Below are positions 8,848 to 17,246 of a stretch of DNA of 57,826 nt, in pieces. The notes under the pieces are model-generated. The model ran no database searches, had not been told where the DNA came from, and saw only the letters and a list, made by a program, of their open reading frames with translations. Made by a program: the position numbers and the translations under genes. This DNA comes from Spirochaetota bacterium. GTDB taxonomy: Bacteria > Spirochaetota > UBA4802 > UBA5368. The stretch is from positions 1-57,826 of the forward strand of contig SCSX01000086.1 in assembly GCA_004297825.1 (NCBI GenBank). Reading direction: 5' to 3'. The first letter of the stretch is position 1. Each line of letters begins with the position of its first letter.

Positions 8848-11067
8848 ATGAGGTTCTTTTATTTTCTCGCCCGCAAAATCAATTACACATTCGCCCTGGT
8901 CTTCATCACGGTAATGGGCGGCTGGATAAGCGGCCTCTTTGGCTATTTTATCGGAACCGCGTTCATCGTATCACAGGACAGTCCCCTTATCGGCTATATT
9001 GCACGCTGGCTTCCCTGGGCGGTGGGTATTGTCGCGTTTCACCATTATTTCGAATTCGGCATGTTGACGGGAATCAGGATTCCCGCCTTTTATAAATCGC
9101 TCCGTTCGATTAACCGCAATATTTCCGGAAACGAGCTGAACCCGGCAATTCCCGACGATGAGCTTCGGAAACTTTATGTCTATGTATCGGAACTGCCCCT
9201 CTATAACATGATCGCCGGGGTGTATCATGCCATGCTCGCGGGCGTGTTCGTGGCCGTTTTCGTCTATATCGAAATGCAGATGACCGGGACATTCGATGCC
9301 GGGGAATTCCGGCACCTTATCAAGGCCACCGGGGTCGCCATGATGGTGCTCTGGATATTATACGGGATGTCGACCTACCTTCTCACCGAAATCCTGACCG
9401 GGAGGGAGAGGGCGACCTGCTATAACGAGCTGAGAAGGCGCGGTATCATTGTAAATCCGCGCATGTTAATCGGGATTAATTTTAAATTCAGCTTCTTCGT
9501 TATCCTCATGGTGCTCACCCTCATCACCTTTGCGGCCCTCATCCAGAAGGGCATGTATTTCCGGGAAATCGACGTTACCACGATGGTCGCGTATTTCCTG
9601 GCATCGGTGCTGACCGCCATCCTGCTCATGATGGTGAATACGAATTCCATGCTGCGCGTTCTCAACGACATGAAACAATTCTCGATCGCCGTCGCAGGGG
9701 GCGCGCAGCATAAATTCGAGGTCCTCTCGCTCGACCGGGAATTCTCGGTCATCGAGTTCGGGCTCATGGAAATGGCGCGGGAGATCGAGGAGCACCGCAA
9801 AAACATGGAAACGAAGGTCGAGCAGCGCACCATGGAGCTCCAGAGCGCGCTCTCGGACCTGAAGGAAAGGGACGATCTTATCCAGAAGCAGCTCGATATC
9901 GCGGGCACGATACAGCGCGGCATTCTCCCCGGAAAAATAGACGACTGGAACGAAATGAAATTTTCGGTGCGCTACATCGCCATGGAGAAGATAGGCGGCG
10001 ATTTCTACGACGTGTTCCAGCTCAAGGGAAACAAGCTCGGATTGCTCATCGCGGACGTGTCGGGGCACGGTATACCCGCCGCCCTCGTGACCACGATGGC
10101 GAAAATCGCGTTCGGTAACGCATGCGCGAAGTACGATTCCCCCCGGCGTATTTTTCAGGACGTAAACCAGAGCCTTATCGACCACGTGAAAACACAGGAT
10201 TACCTGACGTGCTTTTTCCTCGCCTTCGACGAGGAATATAATCTGTCGTATTCCAACGCGAGCCATCAGAAGGCCATACTGCTGAGGAGGGACGAGGGAA
10301 AAATCGAGCTTCTCGACACCAACGGATTGTTCATCGGGGCCATCGAAGAAGCGCGGGACACCTATGAGGAAAAGTCGGCCAGGCTCAATTACAATGACCG
10401 GATAATACTCTATACCGACGGCATCAGCGAAGCGGTCGACGAGCAGCGCCGCGAATACTCGGTCGAGCGGCTCACCGAGGCGATACGCAAGTTCAAGCAT
10501 CTTACCCTCGAAGACTTTACGAGCGCGATTATAGACGACGTACAGCGCTATATCGGCAACACCCAGGTTGAGGACGACATCACCCTGATGGTCGTCGAGC
10601 TCGCCCGTGACGAGGCCATCGACATCATTAAAAGCTCCAAAAGCCTCGTGAATGAGGGAAAGTATTACGAGGCGATCGATTACCTGGAACGGGGACTCCG
10701 CCTTTATCCCAAGAACAGGAAGCTCATATACAATCTCGCGAAAACCTATTTCCGTATAAACAATTTCGGGAAGGCCGTGGAGAGCATCAACGAGTACCTG
10801 CAGCACGACACGAGAAACAAGTACGCGTATTACATCGCGGGGGCCGCGCATTACCAGATGCTGGATTACCTGAAGGCCATTGAAATGCTCGAGGAAGCGC
10901 TGCGGATAGACCAGAATTTCGTGAATGCACTGTACGCGCAGGGAATGGCGTACAAGAAGCAGGGGGCGAAAATCGACGCCATCCGCTGCTTCGAGCGCGT
11001 CGTGAACCTGGACGCGGAAAACCGGCTGGCGGAATTCGAGCTGTCGGAATTACGAAAAGCCGGCTAG
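8848..11067 (+). CDS. Membrane SpoIIE-family protein phosphatase with C-terminal TPR repeats
   Basis: The 739-residue protein has an N-terminal membrane half with about six hydrophobic segments (residues 10-275). A charged coiled coil with EMAREIEEHRKNMETKVEQR follows at 305-350. The PP2C/SpoIIE domain spans about 355-595, and TPR repeats fill 600-735. Phosphatase motifs are intact: IGGDFYD, IADVSGHGIPAALV, LYTDGISEAVDE and EDDITLMVVEL. Such proteins dephosphorylate anti-sigma-factor antagonists in partner-switching pathways in response to a membrane signal. No STAS or anti-sigma partner gene is nearby, so the target is unknown. The TPRs probably provide a protein docking site. The gene converges on the DHH gene with an 18-bp overlap. 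Confidence 0.92.
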   Translation: MRFFYFLARKINYTFALVFITVMGGWISGLFGYFIGTAFIVSQDSPLIGYIARWLPWAVGIVAFHHYFEFGMLTGIRIPAFYKSLRSINRNISGNELNPAIPDDELRKLYVYVSELPLYNMIAGVYHAMLAGVFVAVFVYIEMQMTGTFDAGEFRHLIKATGVAMMVLWILYGMSTYLLTEILTGRERATCYNELRRRGIIVNPRMLIGINFKFSFFVILMVLTLITFAALIQKGMYFREIDVTTMVAYFLASVLTAILLMMVNTNSMLRVLNDMKQFSIAVAGGAQHKFEVLSLDREFSVIEFGLMEMAREIEEHRKNMETKVEQRTMELQSALSDLKERDDLIQKQLDIAGTIQRGILPGKIDDWNEMKFSVRYIAMEKIGGDFYDVFQLKGNKLGLLIADVSGHGIPAALVTTMAKIAFGNACAKYDSPRRIFQDVNQSLIDHVKTQDYLTCFFLAFDEEYNLSYSNASHQKAILLRRDEGKIELLDTNGLFIGAIEEARDTYEEKSARLNYNDRIILYTDGISEAVDEQRREYSVERLTEAIRKFKHLTLEDFTSAIIDDVQRYIGNTQVEDDITLMVVELARDEAIDIIKSSKSLVNEGKYYEAIDYLERGLRLYPKNRKLIYNLAKTYFRINNFGKAVESINEYLQHDTRNKYAYYIAGAAHYQMLDYLKAIEMLEEALRIDQNFVNALYAQGMAYKKQGAKIDAIRCFERVVNLDAENRLAEFELSELRKAG

Positions 11068-12210
11068 CTCCTTTTCCATGGTGACGAGAAAGTCATTCAG
11101 ATAGGCGTCGATATCGGATATTTTATTTTCCTCGACGCGAAAGCCTATGGCCCCTTCATGCCCGCCGCCGTTGGGGATTTCGAATATCTTGAGAACGTCC
11201 CTGAGATCAAAACTCTTAAATGCGCGGCTCCTTCTCATCCTGAACTGGACAAGGCCGTGACCCTGGTCGTAATAACACAGCAGGCTCAGCTTTCCGCTTT
11301 CCTCCGCAAGGGTGTCCGCGATCGCCCTCGTTACGGTGATTATGGTTTCGCCATCGTACAGGGATGAGAGTTTTTTCATGTCACCCTTGCGAAGAAGCAC
11401 GTACCCGATGGAATCGGCAATCTGCTTTTTTTCATAAATGAACCTGTAGCAGCGCTCCTCGTCCTCGGAGAGATGCTGCAGCTCCTTGAACACCTGGCCG
11501 ATATCGGTGAAATTCGTCTCCTTGACCGTCGTCCGCTGAAGTATCGAATTATACATATCCGAAAAGATATTGTAAAAGTGGTGTTCGCGCTTTGATTTCA
11601 GAAATTTGCCCATCTGGGTATCGCCCACAATTCCCGTTAGAATAGCGAGCACCAGATTGCGCGAAAACGGATCGGAGATGAGGTATTCGTTGAGGAGTTC
11701 CTTCCTGGTCCGGAGCTTGAGGGCGATGTAGCCGACCAGCTCGCTTGCGGACGAGGCGTCGGTGACCAGAGAGTATTCAGGATCGCCGATATAGTCGCTG
11801 TCGCCCCCGAGGTGGTGGTCGATCTCTATCTTGACTATTTTCTTGTCGGCGAACATGGCCGAAATTTTCCGGTTGATATTCAACATGGTCTTTTTAGGCG
11901 TATCGCAGATGATGATTACATCGACCGCGTTCCTGATGGCCTGCTTTTCATTGATGATCCGGATCGAGTTATACTTGCAGATGTTGAGCAGGTAGGAAAG
12001 GTTGGCCGGCATCGATCCGCCAAGGTAAATCATGGGCGTCTTGTCGAACTTGGTCAGCAGGATCGCAAACGCGACCATGGATGCGATGCAGTCCTCGTCG
12101 GGTGTCTTGTGCCCGCAAATGAGGAAGTGGTCTTTCTCGACGATCGTACGGATGATATTGTCGATGATCCTGTTCTTCTGATGAATGGTCCCGATTTTAT
12201 GTTTTGCCAT
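11050..12210 (-). CDS. DHH-family phosphoesterase (NrnA-like oligoribonuclease / pAp phosphatase)
   Basis: The 386-residue cytoplasmic enzyme has the DHH superfamily motifs: GHKTPDEDCIAS (motif I, residues about 34-45), IIICDTPKK (motif II), IEIDHHLGGDSD (motif III, near 126-137) and ASSASELVGY (motif IV). The C-terminal DHHA1 domain ends with GGGHEGAIGFRV. This layout matches NrnA-like enzymes that degrade short RNAs or pGpG and dephosphorylate 3'-phosphoadenosine 5'-phosphate; c-di-AMP hydrolysis by related proteins is also known. The glutamate in PDED and the long segment between motif IV and DHHA1 are slightly unusual. ATG at 12210 starts the conserved region directly. Confidence 0.9.
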   Translation of the reverse strand: MAKHKIGTIHQKNRIIDNIIRTIVEKDHFLICGHKTPDEDCIASMVAFAILLTKFDKTPMIYLGGSMPANLSYLLNICKYNSIRIINEKQAIRNAVDVIIICDTPKKTMLNINRKISAMFADKKIVKIEIDHHLGGDSDYIGDPEYSLVTDASSASELVGYIALKLRTRKELLNEYLISDPFSRNLVLAILTGIVGDTQMGKFLKSKREHHFYNIFSDMYNSILQRTTVKETNFTDIGQVFKELQHLSEDEERCYRFIYEKKQIADSIGYVLLRKGDMKKLSSLYDGETIITVTRAIADTLAEESGKLSLLCYYDQGHGLVQFRMRRSRAFKSFDLRDVLKIFEIPNGGGHEGAIGFRVEENKISDIDAYLNDFLVTMEKELAGFS

Positions 12211-12332
12211 TTTGCCGTGGTCGCACTTACAAGATTAACTCTCCCTGAAGAGAGAATAGACGAAAGTTTGGCGGATCGAATCTAAAAAATCAAATATTAT
12301 TTAAATAATGGGGGATAAACCCGGCCCGCCTT

Positions 12333-12656
12333 TCAGACCAGAAAGGGCTCGATTTTATTCGCAATTTCACCCTTCCTTACCCAGAGTCGCATGACGAAGG
12401 CGCTTTTCCCGGCGGAGTCGGTAATGGTCTCCACTTCCTCGATGTACGCGATCGACGAGAGTGAAAACTCGTACATTACCGAACGTGATCCGAACGGCTC
12501 TGCCACCAGCACCACCTTCGTCTTGTCGGTCGGGTGCTTTCGAGGCGTACCGGTAAAGGACATGTGGGTCTTCTTGAAATTAAGACCCTGGTGCTGTTGT
12601 ATGTCGAATTTGCCGGAAGATTCCAGCAGATTCTGAATGTATGTCCTCTCTTCCAT
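12333..12656 (-). CDS. Small conserved-looking protein of unknown function
   Basis: About 107 residues, with no signal peptide or membrane segment. The sequence is mixed beta-like (KVVLVAEPFGSRSVMYEFSL, then SAFVMRLWVRKGEI) and fits a compact PilZ- or PH-like barrel, but I do not recognise the family. The start at 12656 is chosen because AGGAATTC precedes this ATG. The frame extends upstream to 12782 only with a TTG start and would overlap the divergent AsmA-like gene. It sits between two unrelated genes and is probably its own transcription unit. Confidence 0.65.
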   Translation of the reverse strand: MEERTYIQNLLESSGKFDIQQHQGLNFKKTHMSFTGTPRKHPTDKTKVVLVAEPFGSRSVMYEFSLSSIAYIEEVETITDSAGKSAFVMRLWVRKGEIANKIEPFLV

Positions 12657-12707
12657 GAATTCCTGCCAATCCTCACCTGTCGCAACTACGACGCCCCATA
12701 ATATTAC

Positions 12708-12736
12708 TTGACGGACTTCAGGGGCATCACTATAGA
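12708..12736 (+). promoter_or_regulatory. Promoter for the AsmA-like gene
   Basis: TTGACG at 12708-12713 and TATAGA at 12731-12736 are spaced exactly 17 bp apart and point at the ATG at 12761. The leader would be only about 18 nt, and I see no clear Shine-Dalgarno sequence in it. Confidence 0.5.
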
Positions 12737-12760
12737 TACGTCGTACTACTATCAAACTGC

Positions 12761-15058
12761 ATGATAAAAAGAAAAAAGTCAATAATAATATACGGCTTGG
12801 CGGCGATTGGCGGCCCTGTCGCGTTGCTGCTCATTTTCCGAGCGGTCCTGTTTTTTGCGGTTCCGGAAAAAACCCTGAAGGAGTCCGTTACCGTATTCTT
12901 TAAGGACAATTTCAACCGGGCGGTAAAATTCGACGACATTTCGTTCAGCACGTTCGGTAACGTCGCCATATCGAAGCTCAGTGTTTCGGTATCGAGCGAT
13001 TTTAACGACAACCAGCACATCTTGCGCGCCGATAAAACCATCGTGCACCTGTCGCTGTTCAGGCTGCTCAGGGGAAGCCTCCTGGTCAGGAAGATCGAAT
13101 TTAACGGCGCCGAGATCGCTATTGCCAAAAAACTGGGCCTCAGCTATGCGGAATTTTTCAGCGAGACGATCAGGGATGCCAGGCCGCCCGCCGAGATGAT
13201 GCACGCCGATCCCGGAGCGTTCGATATCGAACTGAACGATACAACGGTAACGTACGCCGAGGGCATCAACGACAAGAGATTATCGGTCGAAATGACCGAC
13301 GTGAGGGGTGGACTGAGTCTGACGGATGGACGCGCAGATTATGAAATTCGCGGAAAAGTCATGCCCGGTAAAACCAGGGACATTTCCCCGGGAAAATTTA
13401 CTGCGAAGGGAGAATTGAAGCTGGACGGAAAATCCGGCATTACGGGCACGAAGAATTCAATTGAACTCGACAATGTGGACCTCTCGCACCTGAACGTGCA
13501 CTCTTCCGAGGAGTGGGAATCGAACCTTGCGTATTTTGGAGGGTTTTCAGCCGAGCTCAAGGTGGGAACGCTCGCGAACGAGACCGGAATTCAGGGCAGC
13601 ATGCGGTTCAACAACCTGAATATATTGCAGGGGGAAGGCGAAGGCGCGCACTCGGTGGTGGCGAACGAAAATCTCAATATCGATTTGACCGCGGATATAT
13701 TGGATGATTTCGACAAGATCGTGTTCCGGGACCTGAGAATTTACGATGATAACCTTAAACTTTCCGTAACCGGGGCGCTCGCATCAGGTGAATTGGAACG
13801 CTATATAGATCTCTCGTTTTCGACAAACCAGATAAAACTATCCGAGCTTTCTCTGGTCTTTTCTCCGCTGCGCGGCGTGTCATACGGCGGTACGGCTTCG
13901 GCACAGGGAAAAGTATTTTTAGATCTGTCGGGGAAAAAGACCTCATCGATCAATGTAACGGGAAAAGTCGAATCGCTTTCTCTCTGGCGCGGTACACCCC
14001 GGGCGAAATCGTATATAATTAAAAACGCGGATGCGACGCTCGTATGCACGGATGACGCCATCGAGTTCAATTCCATGACGGACCGCGGAGGGGCGGATCT
14101 TTCCTGTTCAGTGAAATCCGTCGTATCTTCATGGCGGCCGTTCCGCTCCAGGACCGGGGTAGAGGTAAAAGGACGTTCCGCTATGGCCGGCGACGCATGG
14201 TTTCTCATTTCCCGAATGTCGGAGTGGGCGATAAAAAGCGCGTTCGAAGACAAGCTCAGGGGATTCGAGGAGATACTGTTCCGCAAAAGGCCCGCGGGTA
14301 TTTTCGCAAATAATAATTCCATTTCAATTGAGTGCGCCATCGACAGGCTTTCGTTCGGCGAATCCGCCGCCGCGCTGACGGGCTTTAAAACGGCGGTGCG
14401 GCTCGATCGCGGCGTGGTTCAGATGGACTCATTTGCCCTCTCGGGTTACGGCGGGACTTATACGATGGAGCTGCAAAGCTTTCTCAACGGCGATTACGCG
14501 AATATCAAACTGAAGGGCGGGGTTGAAAAATTCGATGTAGGCCGGTTTTACAAGGATATGAAAGCACCGGGGCGCGCGAAAGGCGAATGCGCCATCCGCT
14601 TCGATTACGAGGCAAGCGGGTATCGCATGGCGCACCTGGTGGAAACGGGCAAAGGCGACATCACCATACGACTGGCGGATGGCGATTTTAAGGAAACCTC
14701 GCTGCAAAGAAAGCTTGCAGAATTTCTGTCGGGGAATAACTTTCCCGGGATCACCCCGGAGGATATTCAGGTAGAGAAGGCGACCATCACGCTTGCCCAG
14801 AAAAGCGACTCCTTTTTCCTGCGCAACCTCACTATCGAAAGCGACAGGCTGAACTTCCGCGCATTCGGGCCGTACAGTTTTTACTTTGGATTTCAGCTTC
14901 CCATCGCGCTCATGTTCACATCCCCGGCTACGGAACCGGGCTCGCCCCCGCGGATCATGCATGTCCCCGTCGTGCTCCGGGGACATGCACTGGACCCGTT
15001 AATTGCCATTCAGAAAGGCGCCGATGCCGCCGAATTCCACCTACTTGATGTCGACTAG
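12761..15058 (+). CDS. AsmA-like envelope protein
   Basis: The 765-residue protein has one N-terminal membrane anchor (SIIIYGLAAIGGPVALLLIF, residues 7-26) and a very long beta-rich periplasmic body. Features typical of AsmA/TamB-type proteins are visible: an early VKFDDISFSTFGNVAISKLSV segment, the repeated LxVxGALASGELER style, and a late GKGDITIRLADGDF followed by LAEFLSG. These proteins form long grooved rods that span the periplasm, and members have been implicated in lipid transport to the outer membrane. This supports a diderm envelope. It has its own promoter and ends in an 18-bp tail-to-tail overlap with the adenylate cyclase gene. Family assignment is by style and topology. Confidence 0.78.
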   Translation: MIKRKKSIIIYGLAAIGGPVALLLIFRAVLFFAVPEKTLKESVTVFFKDNFNRAVKFDDISFSTFGNVAISKLSVSVSSDFNDNQHILRADKTIVHLSLFRLLRGSLLVRKIEFNGAEIAIAKKLGLSYAEFFSETIRDARPPAEMMHADPGAFDIELNDTTVTYAEGINDKRLSVEMTDVRGGLSLTDGRADYEIRGKVMPGKTRDISPGKFTAKGELKLDGKSGITGTKNSIELDNVDLSHLNVHSSEEWESNLAYFGGFSAELKVGTLANETGIQGSMRFNNLNILQGEGEGAHSVVANENLNIDLTADILDDFDKIVFRDLRIYDDNLKLSVTGALASGELERYIDLSFSTNQIKLSELSLVFSPLRGVSYGGTASAQGKVFLDLSGKKTSSINVTGKVESLSLWRGTPRAKSYIIKNADATLVCTDDAIEFNSMTDRGGADLSCSVKSVVSSWRPFRSRTGVEVKGRSAMAGDAWFLISRMSEWAIKSAFEDKLRGFEEILFRKRPAGIFANNNSISIECAIDRLSFGESAAALTGFKTAVRLDRGVVQMDSFALSGYGGTYTMELQSFLNGDYANIKLKGGVEKFDVGRFYKDMKAPGRAKGECAIRFDYEASGYRMAHLVETGKGDITIRLADGDFKETSLQRKLAEFLSGNNFPGITPEDIQVEKATITLAQKSDSFFLRNLTIESDRLNFRAFGPYSFYFGFQLPIALMFTSPATEPGSPPRIMHVPVVLRGHALDPLIAIQKGADAAEFHLLDVD

Positions 15059-17038
15059 TTGGTAGATCTTCACGGGTAACTGTTTTCCCTTAACCCGTAT
15101 TAGATCCAGCTCGCGCGTAATCACCTGGTCCTTTACGTATTCATACGTGTATTCGCTGATGATGATATCGGTGCTGTAAACCTTGTTGGTTCCCTCGAGA
15201 CGCGCCCCGAGGTTGACATTGTCGCCCATGAGCGTGTAGTCCATGCGCGACGAGGATCCCATGTTGCCCACGACCATGTCCCCGGTGTTCAGGCCGATGC
15301 CTATATGAAGCTCGGGTTTTCCCATATGGGTCCACGCAATGTTCAACTCACGAAGCTTGCTCATCATTTCCACAGCGCACTTGCTGGCGAGAATCGCGTG
15401 GTCATCTTGAGGAATGGGCGCGCCCCAGAACGCCATGATTTCGTCGCCCACGTATTTGTCGAGCGTGCCGTCGTACTTGAACACGAGCTCGGTCATCGCC
15501 TCGAGGTATTCGTTAAGGTGTTCGACAAGGGCTTCCGGTGAAAGCTTTTCGGAGATGGAGGTGAATCCGCGGATGTCGGAGAAGAGCACGGTGAGGATTT
15601 TCTTTTCGCCGCCAAGCTTGAGTTTTTCCGGATCTTGAAGAAGCTCGTCCACCACGGACTTGGATACGAACTTGGAAAATGTCTGCCGGATATATTTTTT
15701 CTCGCGCTGCTCGGTAAGGACCCTGTAGACGGTGATCACGGTAAACGTGGCACCCACCTGGATTATGGGGGTCGCGAAGGCGATGATGATATTGGCCTTG
15801 TCGAAGAGCAGGTACGCGGCCACGACGTACGCGACCGAAAGCAGAACGGTTACGATGAGCGACTTCACTATGGAAAACTTGGAGACGGTGAATCCCATGA
15901 GCAGCGAGATCACGAAGAGGAGCAAAAGGTTCTGGCCCTCCGAGAACTTCACGATGAAGTCCTGGTTGAGGATCGTGTTAAGCGCATTGGCGTGGTGCTC
16001 GATCCCGAACAGGTCGCCGTAGGGGGATTTGTGTATGTCGGTGGAGACCCCCGTTACCGAGTACGCGGCGACAAGCAGTATCTTGTTTTCCAGGGATTTC
16101 GATGTGTCCTTGCCGTCCTTCACGAAATAGTAGTAGGGAATATTGCTGAAGCTTCCCGGGCCGCCGATAAAATTGATGTCCATGAAGCCTTTATCGTCAA
16201 TAGGGATGCGAATTTCCCGGGCATCATTGGGCTTCGCCATCCTGTCGGCAGGAAGATTTTTGAGCTTTACATAACTACCCATATTGATTTCGACATCCTT
16301 CGCATCAATGCCGAAATAGTGCATTACGAGTACGAGGTCGATGGACGGATAATACGCGTTGTTGAACTTGATGAGGAGCGGCAGTTTCCTGTTGATACTG
16401 TCCGAGTCCGGCCGGATGTTCGCATACCCGATCCCCTTCGCGGCGCTTGCGAGCTTGGGCGTGGGCGGAACGACTTCTTCAACCCACTTTTGCGTCTTGT
16501 CATTCGGGTCGACGGGAAATTTTACGCGGTTCAGTATCTCGATGCGCTCCTTGATATCGGAATACTTGACGTCTACATCCTCGGTTTCAAAGGGAAAGTC
16601 GAGGAAGGCGACCTTCGCCTCCTTGAGCGCGTCTGCGAGATCGTCCTCGTACTTTTTATGGTCGAGAAACATGATATCGAAGAATATGGCCCTGGGATTG
16701 CCGCTGCCGATAAACTTGGTGAATTTGGCGTGCATGTTCCACGGGTAAGGCCACATGATTCCCTGTTCCGTGAATTTCCGTATGGTATTCTCATCCAGGC
16801 CGACGATCATTATATCCTTGCGTGCGCGCGGATTGGGCTTGGTTATTTTGACGCCTTCCTGGAGTTTCTTTGATTTTTCGGAAGGGTCGCGCAGGAAGAA
16901 ACGGAAATTGACGGAACCGTTTTCCAATCCGTCAAGAAGGTTCGATTGGGTGTAGATGGCGCCGAACACCAGGAATGTAAGCAATGAAACCGCAATACCG
17001 ATCGCGTAATTCTTGTGCGTCTGCAGGAACTTTTTCAT
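15041..17038 (-). CDS. CHASE2-domain class III adenylate cyclase
   Basis: The 665-residue membrane receptor cyclase begins with one N-terminal membrane segment (residues 10-30). An extracytoplasmic CHASE2 sensor domain follows (about 45-345, including RAIFFDIMFLDHKKYEDD), then three closely spaced membrane segments (about 355-430) and the catalytic domain (about 470-650). Catalytic features are the metal-binding ILTVLFSDIRGFTSI and GDEIMAFWG, adenine-selecting lysine in LDKYVGDE and aspartate in RMDYTLMGD, and the transition-state arginine in NLGARLEG. It should make cAMP in response to an extracellular signal. The ribosome site GAGGGAGAACCC precedes the ATG at 17038. No cAMP receptor protein gene is in the window. 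Confidence 0.93.
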   Translation of the reverse strand: MKKFLQTHKNYAIGIAVSLLTFLVFGAIYTQSNLLDGLENGSVNFRFFLRDPSEKSKKLQEGVKITKPNPRARKDIMIVGLDENTIRKFTEQGIMWPYPWNMHAKFTKFIGSGNPRAIFFDIMFLDHKKYEDDLADALKEAKVAFLDFPFETEDVDVKYSDIKERIEILNRVKFPVDPNDKTQKWVEEVVPPTPKLASAAKGIGYANIRPDSDSINRKLPLLIKFNNAYYPSIDLVLVMHYFGIDAKDVEINMGSYVKLKNLPADRMAKPNDAREIRIPIDDKGFMDINFIGGPGSFSNIPYYYFVKDGKDTSKSLENKILLVAAYSVTGVSTDIHKSPYGDLFGIEHHANALNTILNQDFIVKFSEGQNLLLLFVISLLMGFTVSKFSIVKSLIVTVLLSVAYVVAAYLLFDKANIIIAFATPIIQVGATFTVITVYRVLTEQREKKYIRQTFSKFVSKSVVDELLQDPEKLKLGGEKKILTVLFSDIRGFTSISEKLSPEALVEHLNEYLEAMTELVFKYDGTLDKYVGDEIMAFWGAPIPQDDHAILASKCAVEMMSKLRELNIAWTHMGKPELHIGIGLNTGDMVVGNMGSSSRMDYTLMGDNVNLGARLEGTNKVYSTDIIISEYTYEYVKDQVITRELDLIRVKGKQLPVKIYQLVDIK

Positions 17039-17125
17039 GGGTTCTCCCTCGAGTGAAGGAATTCAAGTCTAGGTTTCTGGAGTTTGTCGTCGCGCGGGCC
17101 AACTTTCAAGTACTTTATTAAATGG

Positions 17126-17153
17126 TTGACAAAAATTATTCCGGGAATAGGCC
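17126..17153 (+). promoter_or_regulatory. Possible promoter of the argS operon
   Basis: A perfect TTGACA at 17126-17131 stands 116 bp before the argS start. The best -10 candidate at proper spacing is a weak TAGGCC at 17148-17153. The gap between the cyclase and argS genes holds no better candidate in this direction. Confidence 0.3.
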
Positions 17154-17194
17154 AATGTCCGTAATTAAAAAAATCAAAAATGCGAGACGCGCCT

Positions 17195-17235
17195 GCCGTG
17201 AATTACACGGCCGGCGTGCGGGCCCGGCGGCCCGC
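17195..17235 (+). promoter_or_regulatory. Tandem hairpins in the argS leader
   Basis: Two perfect hairpins stand directly before argS. The first pairs GCCGTG (17195-17200) with CACGGC (17206-17211) over a 5-nt loop. The second pairs GCGGGCC (17218-17224) with GGCCCGC (17229-17235) over a 4-nt loop and abuts the ribosome site GAGGCGG. No U tract follows, so they are not an intrinsic terminator. They could shape translation initiation. I see no T-box features. Confidence 0.45.
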
Positions 17236-17246
17236 GAGGCGGCAAG

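Noticed and set aside
9466-10851. 461-residue open frame on the minus strand
   Set aside because: It lies wholly opposite the SpoIIE phosphatase gene, whose motifs are intact. Long antisense frames are common in GC-rich DNA, and the translation has no recognisable domain.
12296-12309. ATTATTTAAATAAT palindrome upstream of the DHH gene
   Set aside because: It is a short A/T-only palindrome that can arise by chance; no matching regulator or second copy is seen.
15635-16873. 412-residue open frame on the plus strand
   Set aside because: It is antisense to the CHASE2 adenylate cyclase, with a charged low-complexity translation and no ribosome site.
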